NCBI RefSeq assembly: GCF_006539725.1
Contig: NZ_BJNO01000003.1
Coordinates: forward strand, 329,665 to 393,664
DNA: 64,000 bases
Direction: 5' to 3'
From: Klebsiella terrigena
Lineage (GTDB): Bacteria > Pseudomonadota > Gammaproteobacteria > Enterobacterales > Enterobacteriaceae
Below the pieces are notes generated by a model. The model worked only from the letters and a program-made list of their open reading frames with translations. It did no database searches and was not told the DNA's origin. A program made the translations under genes and the position numbers. Below are positions 54,517-62,447 of this stretch, piece after piece; within the stretch, counting starts at the first letter, position 1; each line of letters opens with the position of its first letter.

Positions 54517-54987
54517 TTATTGGGTTAGGCGGGATTGCGGTAACCAGGCCGTAGCTTCAACTTCAATCAGCACCTCGGCGCTGGGCAGCATTTCACTGAC
54601 CTGCACGACGGTAGAAACCGGTGGCAGATCGGGGTAAAAAAGTTTTCTGACCCGGCTGTAGTAAGGAAAGTGATCGAGATTGCGGAAGTACTGCACCAGC
54701 TTGATCACATCGCTCATTTGCCCTCCGGCTTCTTCAATCGTGAGGCGGATACTTTCGAGCACATACCAGCTTTGTGCCAGAACCGGCCCCTGTTTGGCAT
54801 CGGTTGAGAATTCGCCGGTTTCGCCCAGTAACCGGCGTGCAGGGTCGGGGATATCCTGAAAACCCCGCACGATCGTCGCGCTCTGCGGATTGACGGGAAT
54901 CATGCCGGAGAGAAAGACAAAATCACCGGCGCGACGCCAGGCGGCATAATTGGCGAGCGGTTTGCCCGCTCCTGCTTCAAGACTCAT
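54517..54987 (-). CDS. Rid-family (YjgF/YER057c) protein lacking the RidA arginine
   Basis: 156 residues with the Rid fold: NYAAWRRAGDFVFLSGMIPVNP near the N-terminus and VLIEVEATAWLP at the end. The conserved Arg of true RidA (in P-x-R-S-x-V) is Val here (PPVSTVVQV), so imine/enamine deaminase activity of the RidA kind is doubtful. Such variants are common in heterocycle-degradation operons. It is 21 bases upstream of the creatininase-family gene. Confidence 0.85.
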   Translation of the reverse strand: MSLEAGAGKPLANYAAWRRAGDFVFLSGMIPVNPQSATIVRGFQDIPDPARRLLGETGEFSTDAKQGPVLAQSWYVLESIRLTIEEAGGQMSDVIKLVQYFRNLDHFPYYSRVRKLFYPDLPPVSTVVQVSEMLPSAEVLIEVEATAWLPQSRLTQ

Positions 54988-54991
54988 GGGG

Positions 54992-56257
54992 TCACTCCTG
55001 ATTCCACGTGCGCTGGTGGGTCAGCCTGCCGTGGTGGATAACCAGACGGGCCGCGCTGTTTAAAGGCCAGGTCAGACTGTCGCTGCCTGGAAAGAGGATC
55101 AAACTGGCCTCGGTGCCAACAGCCAGCGGACGATTTGCGGCGACGTCACCGGTCAGTGCCGCCACATCACAGATAAGACGCGATTGCTGGTCAAAGACGT
55201 TTTCCAGCTGAAGTGAGAACAGGGCGCAGATCAGCGTATCCAGCGGGTCGTAGCTGCCTGCCGGGCAAAAAGCATCCTGCACGTTGTCGCAGCCCAGCAG
55301 CACCGGAATGCCCGCCGCCTGCGCTTCTTTCAACAGCGTGATGCCACGCTGGCGCGGCGTACGGTTTGTCACGGCATCTTGCAACAGCAGGTTGGTCATC
55401 GGCATCGCAATCAGCGTGACGCGCTGTGCCGCCAGTAAACTCAGCACCTCGTGCGCCTGTTGCTCACTGCCGGAGGATAGCGCGCAGCCGTGGCTGCAGC
55501 TGATGTGGCCGCTAAATTCATTCTCCGACAAATAACGCGCCAGCCAGGTCAGGCCGTGCGCCACGTCAGAAAGCTCTTCGTCAATGTGCAGGTCCAGATT
55601 CAGCTGCCAGCGGGCGGCGCTGCGCAGCAGATGGGTCATGGCCGCCGGGTCCCAATTTGAGGAGTGGATAAAGCCCCCCAGCAGGCAGTCTTTGCCGCTT
55701 TGCGCCACCGCGCGCGCGATGCGGTCAGCGGCCTCTGCGTCGGCAAAAAAACTCAGCGGGACCAGAGCAACGCGTTCCAGGGTGACGCCCGGCTGCCTGA
55801 TATTTGCCAGCTCGCACCAGGCCATGGGCGGGAGGATGTCGAACCAGTCAATGTGGGTGCGCAAATGCGTTACGCCGTGAGCGGCGGCCCACATCAGCCC
55901 TTGTTTTGCGCGCTGATGAAGGTCTGCCGCCGTCCAGTGCTGGCGGTCCTGATGCATTGTTTCAATGGCGGCCAGCAGACCCGGTTTGGACGGTCGGCTG
56001 CGGCCAATAGTGAAGGTTTTATCGAGATGTGCGTGAGGTTCAATCAGCCCCGGGAGCGCCAGTGCGCCGTGGGCATTCCACAAGTGATCCTGCTGCGGCT
56101 GGCTGGGCATCAGTGACGTAATTTTCCCTGCGTCAAAGCGCAAATCGGCCGTCACCGGTTCCCCCGCCTGCACGGGCCAGTCGCCGGGAAGCAGCCACGC
56201 GGGGAGGCGCAGGTTAGCAATGCCATTAAGCGGTGATGTGGGGATTGAGATACTCAT
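54992..56257 (-). CDS. Cytosine-deaminase-like amidohydrolase
   Basis: 421 residues from the ATG at 56257, with GGAG seven bases away; a reading from 56278 is possible. Amidohydrolase-superfamily metal ligands: EPHAHLDKTF, DLHIDEE, ISCSHGCALS and GCDNVQDAF, the set seen in CodA-type cytosine/isoguanine deaminases. It probably deaminates a pyrimidine- or purine-like ring. It lies four bases before the Rid gene in the operon. Confidence 0.9.
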   Translation of the reverse strand: MSISIPTSPLNGIANLRLPAWLLPGDWPVQAGEPVTADLRFDAGKITSLMPSQPQQDHLWNAHGALALPGLIEPHAHLDKTFTIGRSRPSKPGLLAAIETMHQDRQHWTAADLHQRAKQGLMWAAAHGVTHLRTHIDWFDILPPMAWCELANIRQPGVTLERVALVPLSFFADAEAADRIARAVAQSGKDCLLGGFIHSSNWDPAAMTHLLRSAARWQLNLDLHIDEELSDVAHGLTWLARYLSENEFSGHISCSHGCALSSGSEQQAHEVLSLLAAQRVTLIAMPMTNLLLQDAVTNRTPRQRGITLLKEAQAAGIPVLLGCDNVQDAFCPAGSYDPLDTLICALFSLQLENVFDQQSRLICDVAALTGDVAANRPLAVGTEASLILFPGSDSLTWPLNSAARLVIHHGRLTHQRTWNQE

Positions 56258-56277
56258 CTTGAGACTCCGCGTTGGCA

Positions 56278-57252
56278 TTACAGGTCAAGGACCAGTACGG
56301 GGCTTTTGGATCGCGAACAGCACAGCGTAATTTGTGTGTTCGCGGCTTTCTCTTCGTCAGTCAGCACGCAATCCCGGTGGTCAGGGATCCCGTCGATCAC
56401 GTCGGTGATACAGGAGCCGCAAATACCCTGTTCGCACGACAGCATAATATCGACCCGGGCGCTTAATAAAACTTCGGCAATGGTTTGGCGCGGGCTGACT
56501 AAATAACGTTTGCCGGTAGAGTTAAGCTGAATATGGAATTCCTGCCCGTCGGTGTCATTATTCATATTGGCGTTGCTAAAACGCTCAAAAGATAAATTTT
56601 CGGCTGGCCAGTGGTGTTCCTGCATAATGTCCTGCAAACGCTGAATAAATCCGTCCGGGCCGCAGGCCATCACGCGGGTATTCCGATCGGCCTGACGCAG
56701 GCTTGGGGGCGTTTTGTCGCGCAGGGAATCGTTTGCCGCGCTGCAATGCAAAAAAACATGACCGGCCAGTGCGGGCGTGTTCAGGCGTGATATAAACGCC
56801 GTTTGTGCCGTGTCTGAAATGTAGTAATGCATTTCAAATTCAATCTGTTGCTCAGCTATGTATTCCGCCATGGTCAGCAACGGAGTGATGCCGATACCCC
56901 CGGCAAACAGCAGATATCGTCCCGCATCGGGCAACGGGAAATGGTTGCGCGGTGCCGAGATGGTCAGGTTATCGCCAGGGCGGAAATGATGGTGAATGAA
57001 GTGCGAACCGCCGGCGGAGTTTTCCGCCAGTTTTACGCAAATTTCATAATATTCCCGGCTGCTGTTTTCGGTACAAAGAGAATATTGCCGGGCCCCGATC
57101 TCAGGAATGAAAACATCAATATGGGCACCGGGGGAATAAGCCGGTAATAACATCTCGTGCTGCGCAACAAGCTGCAATGAAATATTCCCTTCGCCATTTA
57201 TATCGACCGTTTTTATTGTGACAGGAATTACTCCGGCATCTTTCATTGTCAT
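56278..57252 (-). CDS. PDR/VanB-type ferredoxin reductase (FMN, NAD, [2Fe-2S])
   Basis: 324 residues. The flavin domain has ARQYSLC, the NAD domain FAGGIGITPLLTMAEYI, and the C-terminal plant-type ferredoxin CEQGICGSCITDV...CVLTDEEK...CCSRS gives the [2Fe-2S] ligands. Such proteins supply electrons to Rieske oxygenases or demethylases. No Rieske oxygenase is encoded in the window. First gene of the minus-strand arm, divergent from a LysR gene. Confidence 0.9.
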   Translation of the reverse strand: MTMKDAGVIPVTIKTVDINGEGNISLQLVAQHEMLLPAYSPGAHIDVFIPEIGARQYSLCTENSSREYYEICVKLAENSAGGSHFIHHHFRPGDNLTISAPRNHFPLPDAGRYLLFAGGIGITPLLTMAEYIAEQQIEFEMHYYISDTAQTAFISRLNTPALAGHVFLHCSAANDSLRDKTPPSLRQADRNTRVMACGPDGFIQRLQDIMQEHHWPAENLSFERFSNANMNNDTDGQEFHIQLNSTGKRYLVSPRQTIAEVLLSARVDIMLSCEQGICGSCITDVIDGIPDHRDCVLTDEEKAANTQITLCCSRSKSPVLVLDL

Positions 57253-57468
57253 TTACCGTATTTAATTTGATAAGCCATTCATTAAAGGGACAGTTCAACC
57301 CGTTCGCCGCACAATCCGCCGCCATAGTAAGAAGGAGGCGGAAAATTTTGCTTTTAAAGCGATGAAACGATTGTTCCCGTTGCAATGAAAGCTACGTTAT
57401 TGTTATAAAACTGTTGCGTCCAGCGCTTTGATTCGCACGTCCCGTTGCATAAAAGAGAGCACTACACA

Positions 57469-58392
57469 ATGTTCGCATTCTCCCGGTTTTTGCTGTACTT
57501 CACTGAGGTTGCCCGCCAGGGCTCGTTTCGCAAGGCCTCCGAAACCCTGCATGTCGCCGCTTCGTCAATTGACCGGCAGATACTGCGGGTTGAAAACGAG
57601 CTGGCGATGCCCCTGTTTGAACGACATCCCACCGGGCTGCGGCTGACGGCTGCTGGTGAGCTTTTGTTACATGCCGCCAACAACTGGAAAAAAGATTTTT
57701 CCCGCGTTTGCGAACAGCTTGACGACCTGCGGGGGCTGCGCAGAGGGCATGTGAGGATCGCCACCATCGACGCTATCAACCGGCATTTTTTCTCGGCGAT
57801 GCTCAGAAAGGTGCATCTCGACTACCCGAACATTTCATTCACCCTGACAACGATGAACAACGTCGATATTCAGCAGGCGCTGATGTCGGGCGATGCTGAC
57901 TTCGGGCTTATGCTGAACCCGCAAAGCTCCAAAGAGCTGCAGGTGCGGGCCTTTGCCGAAATTGAACTCGGCGTCGTGGTGCCGAAAGGGCATCCGCTTG
58001 GGGACAAAAGCGGTGTCCGTTTTAATCAGTGCATGGAATATCCGTTCATCCTGCCTTCTGCGCCGCTGATGCTTGCCGAGCCAGTTCAGGCGCTGATGAA
58101 TATCAACGGGGACATGATTAATGAGGTCGCCGTTTCAAATAACATTCATATGATCCGCTCCCTGATTAAAGAGAAAATTGGCATCGGTATTCTGTGCTGG
58201 CTCGATATCATGGATGAGGTACAAAACGACGAATTGCAGTTTATTCCGCTGACCGATCCGCAATTAAAAACCTTCACGCTGTCGCTGTGCGTGGCTCCGG
58301 CAAGACAGCTTTCCCTCGCGGCTTCGATGATGCTTAAACAACTGGAAATGCTCTTTAGCCAGATTCAAACGCCCGGCCAGGACCCACGTTAA
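57469..58392 (+). CDS. LysR-type regulator of the heterocycle island
   Basis: 307 residues from the ATG at 57469; a TTG at 57445 is the upstream alternative. HTH: GSFRKASETLHVAASSIDRQILRVENEL. The effector domain has GHVRIATIDAINRHFFSAML and KEKIGIGILCWLDIMD. Divergent from the reductase-to-porin arm (about 220 bases between starts) and upstream of the plus-strand arm, so it is placed to control both. Confidence 0.9.
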   Translation: MFAFSRFLLYFTEVARQGSFRKASETLHVAASSIDRQILRVENELAMPLFERHPTGLRLTAAGELLLHAANNWKKDFSRVCEQLDDLRGLRRGHVRIATIDAINRHFFSAMLRKVHLDYPNISFTLTTMNNVDIQQALMSGDADFGLMLNPQSSKELQVRAFAEIELGVVVPKGHPLGDKSGVRFNQCMEYPFILPSAPLMLAEPVQALMNINGDMINEVAVSNNIHMIRSLIKEKIGIGILCWLDIMDEVQNDELQFIPLTDPQLKTFTLSLCVAPARQLSLAASMMLKQLEMLFSQIQTPGQDPR

Positions 58393-58394
58393 TG

Positions 58395-58411
58395 CGCACT
58401 TATTTGGTGCG
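58395..58411 (+). promoter_or_regulatory. NtrC-like binding palindrome
   Basis: CGCAC-N7-GTGCG, containing the GCAC-N7-GTGC core of NtrC sites. It starts right after the LysR stop and is centred about 100 bases upstream of a sigma-54-like promoter, a normal enhancer distance. Confidence 0.55.
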
Positions 58412-58494
58412 GCACGCTCCGAGATGAATCAAAAGTTGCAGGCCGATGAAATCCGCTCCCCTGAGAAGGCGCACAGAGAGTGCACCCGCGGAGT

Positions 58495-58510
58495 TGGCAT
58501 CCTTTTTGTA
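58495..58510 (+). promoter_or_regulatory. Sigma-54-type promoter of the plus-strand arm
   Basis: TGGCAT-N5-TTGTA with correct spacing for the -24 GG and -12 elements. The -24 element is good; the -12 GC is GT. About 144 bases remain to the start of the binding-protein gene. Confidence 0.6.
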
Positions 58511-58653
58511 TAGTTAAAAATGAGTAGAAGCGGTCAGTGCAGATAACTGCGCGGGACATTGCTCAGCAACTATTTCGCGGTTCATTTTGAGCCGGTCAGG
58601 GGGCTGAGCTGCGTCTGCTCGTTCTCCCTCCGGCGATGATTAGGAGAGGAGTA

Positions 58654-59643
58654 ATGAAGTTAATATCCCGCATTCCCCTATCTTGCTGCGTGCTGAGCGC
58701 GCTGGTTCCTGGCCTGTTTTCACTGCCGGCTCACGCTGATGAGAAACTCGTATTGCTGACGTCCTGGTATGCTCAGGCGGAGCAGGGCGGGTATTATCAG
58801 GCGCTGGCGACAGGCATTTACAAACGCTACGGGCTGGATGTCAGCATTCAGTCCGGTGGCCCGCAGATCAACGGCATGCAGCTGCTGTTGTCAAAACGCG
58901 CCGATGTGATCATCGGCTACGACCTCCAGTTGCTCGAATCAGTACAGCGGGGTTTTCAGGCCAAAGCCATCGCGGCTCCGTTCCAGTTCGACCCGCAGGG
59001 TCTGCTGACGCACGCTTCCGTCACTTCCCTCGACGGTTTGAAGGACAAAACCATTCTGGTGTCCAGCTCAGGGCAATCGACCTGGTGGCCGTGGCTTAAG
59101 GCGCGCTACCAGCTCAGCGACTCACAGGTTCGCCCCTATACCTTTAACATTCAGCCCTTTGTTGCCGACGATAATGTTGCGCAGCAAGCCTATGTCAGCT
59201 CGGAGGTTTTTCAGGCGCAGAAGGCCGGGGTGAAATCTAATTTCTTCCTCTTCTCGGAACACGGATATCCCCCTTATGGCGGGATTTTGATCACGCGTCC
59301 GGATCTTGTCAGCAGCCGTAAAGAAGCGATGGCGAAATTCGTACGTGCGTCAATGGAAGGTTGGGTCAGCTATCTGCAGGATCCGTCGTCAGGTAACGCA
59401 CTAATTAAAAAGGATAATCCGAAAATGACCGATGATCTGCTGGCCTGGGGCGTTCAGCAAATCAAAGAGCATCATCTGATTGACGGTGGCGATGCGGCAA
59501 CGCAAGGCTGGGGCACCATGACGCAAAACCGCTGGCAGAAAACCCGTGATTTCATGGTCAACGCCAAATTGTTAAAGGCAGATACCGACTGGAAACAGGC
59601 TTATACCACGGAGTTTGTTGAGCACATGCAGGTTAAACCTTGA
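58654..59643 (+). CDS. ABC transporter binding protein (NMT1/THI5-like), second
   Basis: 329 residues from the ATG at 58654, preceded by AGGAGAGGAG. Signal peptide ends SLPAHA. The mature domain is a close paralogue of the protein at 52617 but differs in likely ligand contacts (GYDLQLLESVQRGF here, GDNGQALETWQAGV there). No permease or ATPase lies in this arm, so it probably shares the importer of the minus-strand arm. It overlaps the following unit closely. Confidence 0.92.
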   Translation: MKLISRIPLSCCVLSALVPGLFSLPAHADEKLVLLTSWYAQAEQGGYYQALATGIYKRYGLDVSIQSGGPQINGMQLLLSKRADVIIGYDLQLLESVQRGFQAKAIAAPFQFDPQGLLTHASVTSLDGLKDKTILVSSSGQSTWWPWLKARYQLSDSQVRPYTFNIQPFVADDNVAQQAYVSSEVFQAQKAGVKSNFFLFSEHGYPPYGGILITRPDLVSSRKEAMAKFVRASMEGWVSYLQDPSSGNALIKKDNPKMTDDLLAWGVQQIKEHHLIDGGDAATQGWGTMTQNRWQKTRDFMVNAKLLKADTDWKQAYTTEFVEHMQVKP

Positions 59644-59654
59644 GGAGCGTTGCA

Positions 59655-61082
59655 ATGTCATCTCAATCATTGCTGATTAAAAACGCGCACGCGATCCTGA
59701 CCGGATTAGCGGGGAGTGCGGCGCGCCACGCCGGGACAGATATTCGCGTCCGCGATGGCGTGATCGAGGCCATTGGCTCCCTGACGGCACTGGCGGATGA
59801 GCGGTTGCTCGACGCACGTGACTGTGTGGTCTATCCGGCCTGGGTCAATACTCACCATCACCTGTTTCAGTCGTTGCTTAAAGGAGAACCTCAGGGGCTG
59901 AATAAAAGCCTGACTGCGTGGTTAAGTGCCACGCCTTATCGTTTTCGTGCCACCTTCGACGAGCCGACTTTTCGTTTGGCGGTGCGAATCGGGTTAACAG
60001 AGTTGTTGCGTTCGGGCTGCGCCACGGTGGCCGATCACAACTATCTCTACTGGCCGGATATGCCGTTTGACACCTCGGAGATCCTGTTCGATGAGGGCAA
60101 GGCGCTGGGGATGCGCATAGTGCTGTGCCGCGGTGGCGCTACGCAGGGGCGGACGATTGAGCAGGATTTGCCGCAGGCGCTGCGCCCGGAGAGTTTTGAT
60201 CATTACATGGCGGATATGGAGCGCCTTGTCAGCCGCTATCACTGCCCGGAGCCGACGTCGTTGCGCCGCGTGGTGATGGCCCCGACCACGCTGCTGCATT
60301 CGGCACCTGGCCCGCAGCTGCGCGAAATGGCGAAACTGGCACGAAATTTAGGTATCCGGCTGCACAGCCACCTGTCTGAAACGGTGGATTATCTCGATGC
60401 AGCGCGCGCCAAATTTAATATGACTCCGGTGCAGTTTTGCGCCGAGCACGACTGGCTGGGGGATGACGTGTGGTTTGCACATCTGGTGAAACTGCTGCCG
60501 CAGGAGATAGCGATGCTGGGGCAGACGCGTACCGGCATTGCGCACTGTCCTCAAAGTAATGGACGGCTGGGCAGCGGCATTGCGGATTTGCTGGCACTGG
60601 AACAGGCGGGTGTCCCCATCTCTCTGGGCGTTGACGGCGCAGCCTCGAACGAGGCCGCCGACATGCAAAGTGAGGCGCACGCCGCCTGGCTTTTGCAGCG
60701 CGCCAGAAAAGGCATGCAGGCGAAGCCGCGATATGACGGCGGAAGCTTTGAGGGCGGCGGCGATGCGGCAACGATTGAAGACGTTGTGCGATGGGGCAGC
60801 GCTGGTGGCGCACAGATCCTTGGCCTGCAAAAAAGTGGCACCGTGCAGGTGGGCATGCTGGCAGATATCGCGATTTACCGGCTGGACGACCCTCGCTATT
60901 TCGGCCTGCACGACATGGCGATTGGCCCGGTGGCTTGCGGTGGGCGGGCTTCGCTCAGGGCGCTGATGATCAATGGTCGCGTTATCGTCGAAAACGATGC
61001 GATCCCCGGCCTCGATCTGGACGCAATGCGCCATCAGGCAATATCGGCGGTGCGCACTCTGCAACAGCGCGCAGTAGGCTAA
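59655..61082 (+). CDS. 8-oxoguanine-deaminase-like amidohydrolase
   Basis: 475 residues from the ATG at 59655, after TGAGGAG. It tracks the characterised Pseudomonas 8-oxoguanine deaminase closely over its length: VYPAWVNTHHHLFQSLLKGEP, TPYRFRATFDE, ELLRSGCATVADHNYLY, RLHSHLSETVDYL, HCPQSNGRLGSGI and LGVDGAASNEAADM. Metal ligands (HHH, His, Asp) are present. The expected reaction is 8-oxoguanine plus water to urate plus ammonia in the cytoplasm. Isoguanine- and hydroxytriazine-type rings are possible alternatives within this subfamily. Confidence 0.9.
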   Translation: MSSQSLLIKNAHAILTGLAGSAARHAGTDIRVRDGVIEAIGSLTALADERLLDARDCVVYPAWVNTHHHLFQSLLKGEPQGLNKSLTAWLSATPYRFRATFDEPTFRLAVRIGLTELLRSGCATVADHNYLYWPDMPFDTSEILFDEGKALGMRIVLCRGGATQGRTIEQDLPQALRPESFDHYMADMERLVSRYHCPEPTSLRRVVMAPTTLLHSAPGPQLREMAKLARNLGIRLHSHLSETVDYLDAARAKFNMTPVQFCAEHDWLGDDVWFAHLVKLLPQEIAMLGQTRTGIAHCPQSNGRLGSGIADLLALEQAGVPISLGVDGAASNEAADMQSEAHAAWLLQRARKGMQAKPRYDGGSFEGGGDAATIEDVVRWGSAGGAQILGLQKSGTVQVGMLADIAIYRLDDPRYFGLHDMAIGPVACGGRASLRALMINGRVIVENDAIPGLDLDAMRHQAISAVRTLQQRAVG

Positions 61083-61109
61083 CTCTTTTGATTAAGAAGG
61101 ATAAAAACA

Positions 61110-62099
61110 GTGGCGCAATCAACTCAAACGCAAAGCTATGCATTACAGGAACTGGAAAAAGAGGCGACGATGGGCGCAATGGGCGAAGAGACTTTTGCCC
61201 GTGAGGTTCGCTGTATTGATCTGTCGGATTTCGCCAACCGTAAAGACGAGATTGCCGACGAACTGTGGCGGGCAGCAGTGGAAATCGGCTTCTTTCAGGT
61301 GAGTCATCACGGTATCGCGCTGGAGGACATCCGGCAGGCATTCAGCATGACGGAAGCCTTCTTCGCGCTGCCGGGGGAGATCAAAGCCCGCTACCCGCTG
61401 TCGCGCAACGCCGGGTGGGAAAATAAATCCCAGGTGCGCCCGTCGACCCAAACGCCGGATCAGAAAGAATCCTATCAGATTACCCGTCCGCTGATGGACC
61501 CGCTATGGCCCGCTGAACATGAGCTACCGGCGTTTAAACGCACGATGCTAAATTTCGAATCGCAATGCTGGCAGCTGGGCATGAAGTTGCTTTCATGTTT
61601 TGCCCTTCGGTTAGGGTTTCCTGAGCACTTTTTCGAAAAGGCGCACGATCCGCAACAGAAAAGCTATCAGAGTACGCTGCGCATGCTGCACTACTATGCC
61701 ACCGTGCAGTCGGAGCAGGGGATGTGGCGTGCCGGGGCGCATACGGATTTTGACTGTCTGACGCTGCTTTTCCAGCTTCCCGGTCAGGGAGGATTACAGG
61801 TTTGCCCCGGCAAAGATCGCGAAAGCCAGCAGTGGACCAGCATCGAACCGCGTGAGGACGTGATCACCTGTAATATTGGCGACATGCTGATGCGCTGGAG
61901 TGACGACCAGCTGCCGTCAAATTTCCATCGGGTGAGAAATCCGTTGCCAGACGAGTATCAGGGAGCACGCTACAGCCTGGCGTTTTTCTGTCAGGCAAAC
62001 AAGGACATTGAAATATTGGGGCCGCAGGCGAAATACCCGGCCATCAGCGCTGAAGATTACCTGCAACAGCGTATTCAGGCGAATTTTGCCAAAGGATAA
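61110..62099 (+). CDS. 2-Oxoglutarate/Fe(II) oxygenase, isopenicillin-N-synthase-like
   Basis: 329 residues, GTG start at 61110 after AAGAAGG. N-terminal DIOX_N part: CIDLSDFANRKDEIADELWRAAVEIGFFQVSHHGI. The jelly-roll core has the iron facial triad HTDFD (His, Asp) and NFHRVRNP (His), and RYSLAFF for 2-oxoglutarate (Arg, Ser). It probably hydroxylates or N-dealkylates the heterocycle before or after deamination. Last gene of the plus-strand arm. Confidence 0.9.
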   Translation: MAQSTQTQSYALQELEKEATMGAMGEETFAREVRCIDLSDFANRKDEIADELWRAAVEIGFFQVSHHGIALEDIRQAFSMTEAFFALPGEIKARYPLSRNAGWENKSQVRPSTQTPDQKESYQITRPLMDPLWPAEHELPAFKRTMLNFESQCWQLGMKLLSCFALRLGFPEHFFEKAHDPQQKSYQSTLRMLHYYATVQSEQGMWRAGAHTDFDCLTLLFQLPGQGGLQVCPGKDRESQQWTSIEPREDVITCNIGDMLMRWSDDQLPSNFHRVRNPLPDEYQGARYSLAFFCQANKDIEILGPQAKYPAISAEDYLQQRIQANFAKG

Positions 62100-62137
62100 C
62101 CTGCGCTACGCCAGCGTTCATGATTAATGTAAAAAAC

Positions 62138-62170
62138 AAAAAGCCCGCTTAAGTTTCCTTAAGCGGGCTT
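62138..62170 (-). terminator. Terminator of tRNA-Asn
   Basis: A 13-base-pair stem AAGCCCGCTTAAG/CTTAAGCGGGCTT with a four-base loop. On the minus strand it is followed by TTTGTTTTTT, so it terminates the tRNA transcript; it also faces the end of the oxygenase gene. Confidence 0.85.
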
Positions 62171-62178
62171 CTTTAATA

Positions 62179-62254
62179 TGGCTCCTCTGACTGGACTCGA
62201 ACCAGTGACATACGGATTAACAGTCCGCCGTTCTACCGACTGAACTACAGAGGA
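62179..62254 (-). tRNA. tRNA-Asn (anticodon GTT)
   Basis: 76 bases on the minus strand, reading TCCTCTGTAG at the 5' end to the encoded CCA 3' end. It matches the enterobacterial asn tRNA essentially base for base, with anticodon GTT at 62221-62219 and the TTCGAGTC T-loop. The 3' end points toward the accessory island on the left, the usual geometry for tRNA-targeted islands. Confidence 0.97.
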
Positions 62255-62447
62255 ATCGTGTGGGGTCGTATCTTAGCGGCGAAAAAATTTTTGTCAAACA
62301 TCTATTCTGCCCCTGTCGATCAACCGCCGCTTCTATCAACAATTTGTTGTAATTACCGACAATTTAGAAGGAAAAATGCTTTGCAGGATTAGCATTTCTC
62401 TATCATCATTTGAAATGTAGTTTCAACTTTTCTCACTAAGGTCTCCC
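62255..62447. other. Divergent promoter region of tRNA-Asn and yeeO
   Basis: 193 bases; AT-rich beyond the tRNA promoter. It includes AATTTGTTGTAATT (partly palindromic) at about 62340, and nothing else definite. Confidence 0.4.
62270..62297 (-). promoter_or_regulatory. Promoter of tRNA-Asn
   Basis: On the minus strand TTGACA, 16 bases, TAAGAT, then a GC-rich ACGACCCC discriminator typical of stringently controlled stable RNA genes. Confidence 0.75.

Noticed and set aside
49542..62099. Identification of the island as the known Klebsiella hpx purine cluster
   Set aside because: The Hpx signatures I know (HpxO urate hydroxylase, Rieske HpxD, allantoinase set) are absent; only the general theme overlaps.
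62179..62254. Search for a duplicated tRNA-Asn 3' end as attL/attR
   Set aside because: No second copy of the 3' end was seen in 46.9-48.1 kb or elsewhere by eye; a computed search could still find a short diverged one.
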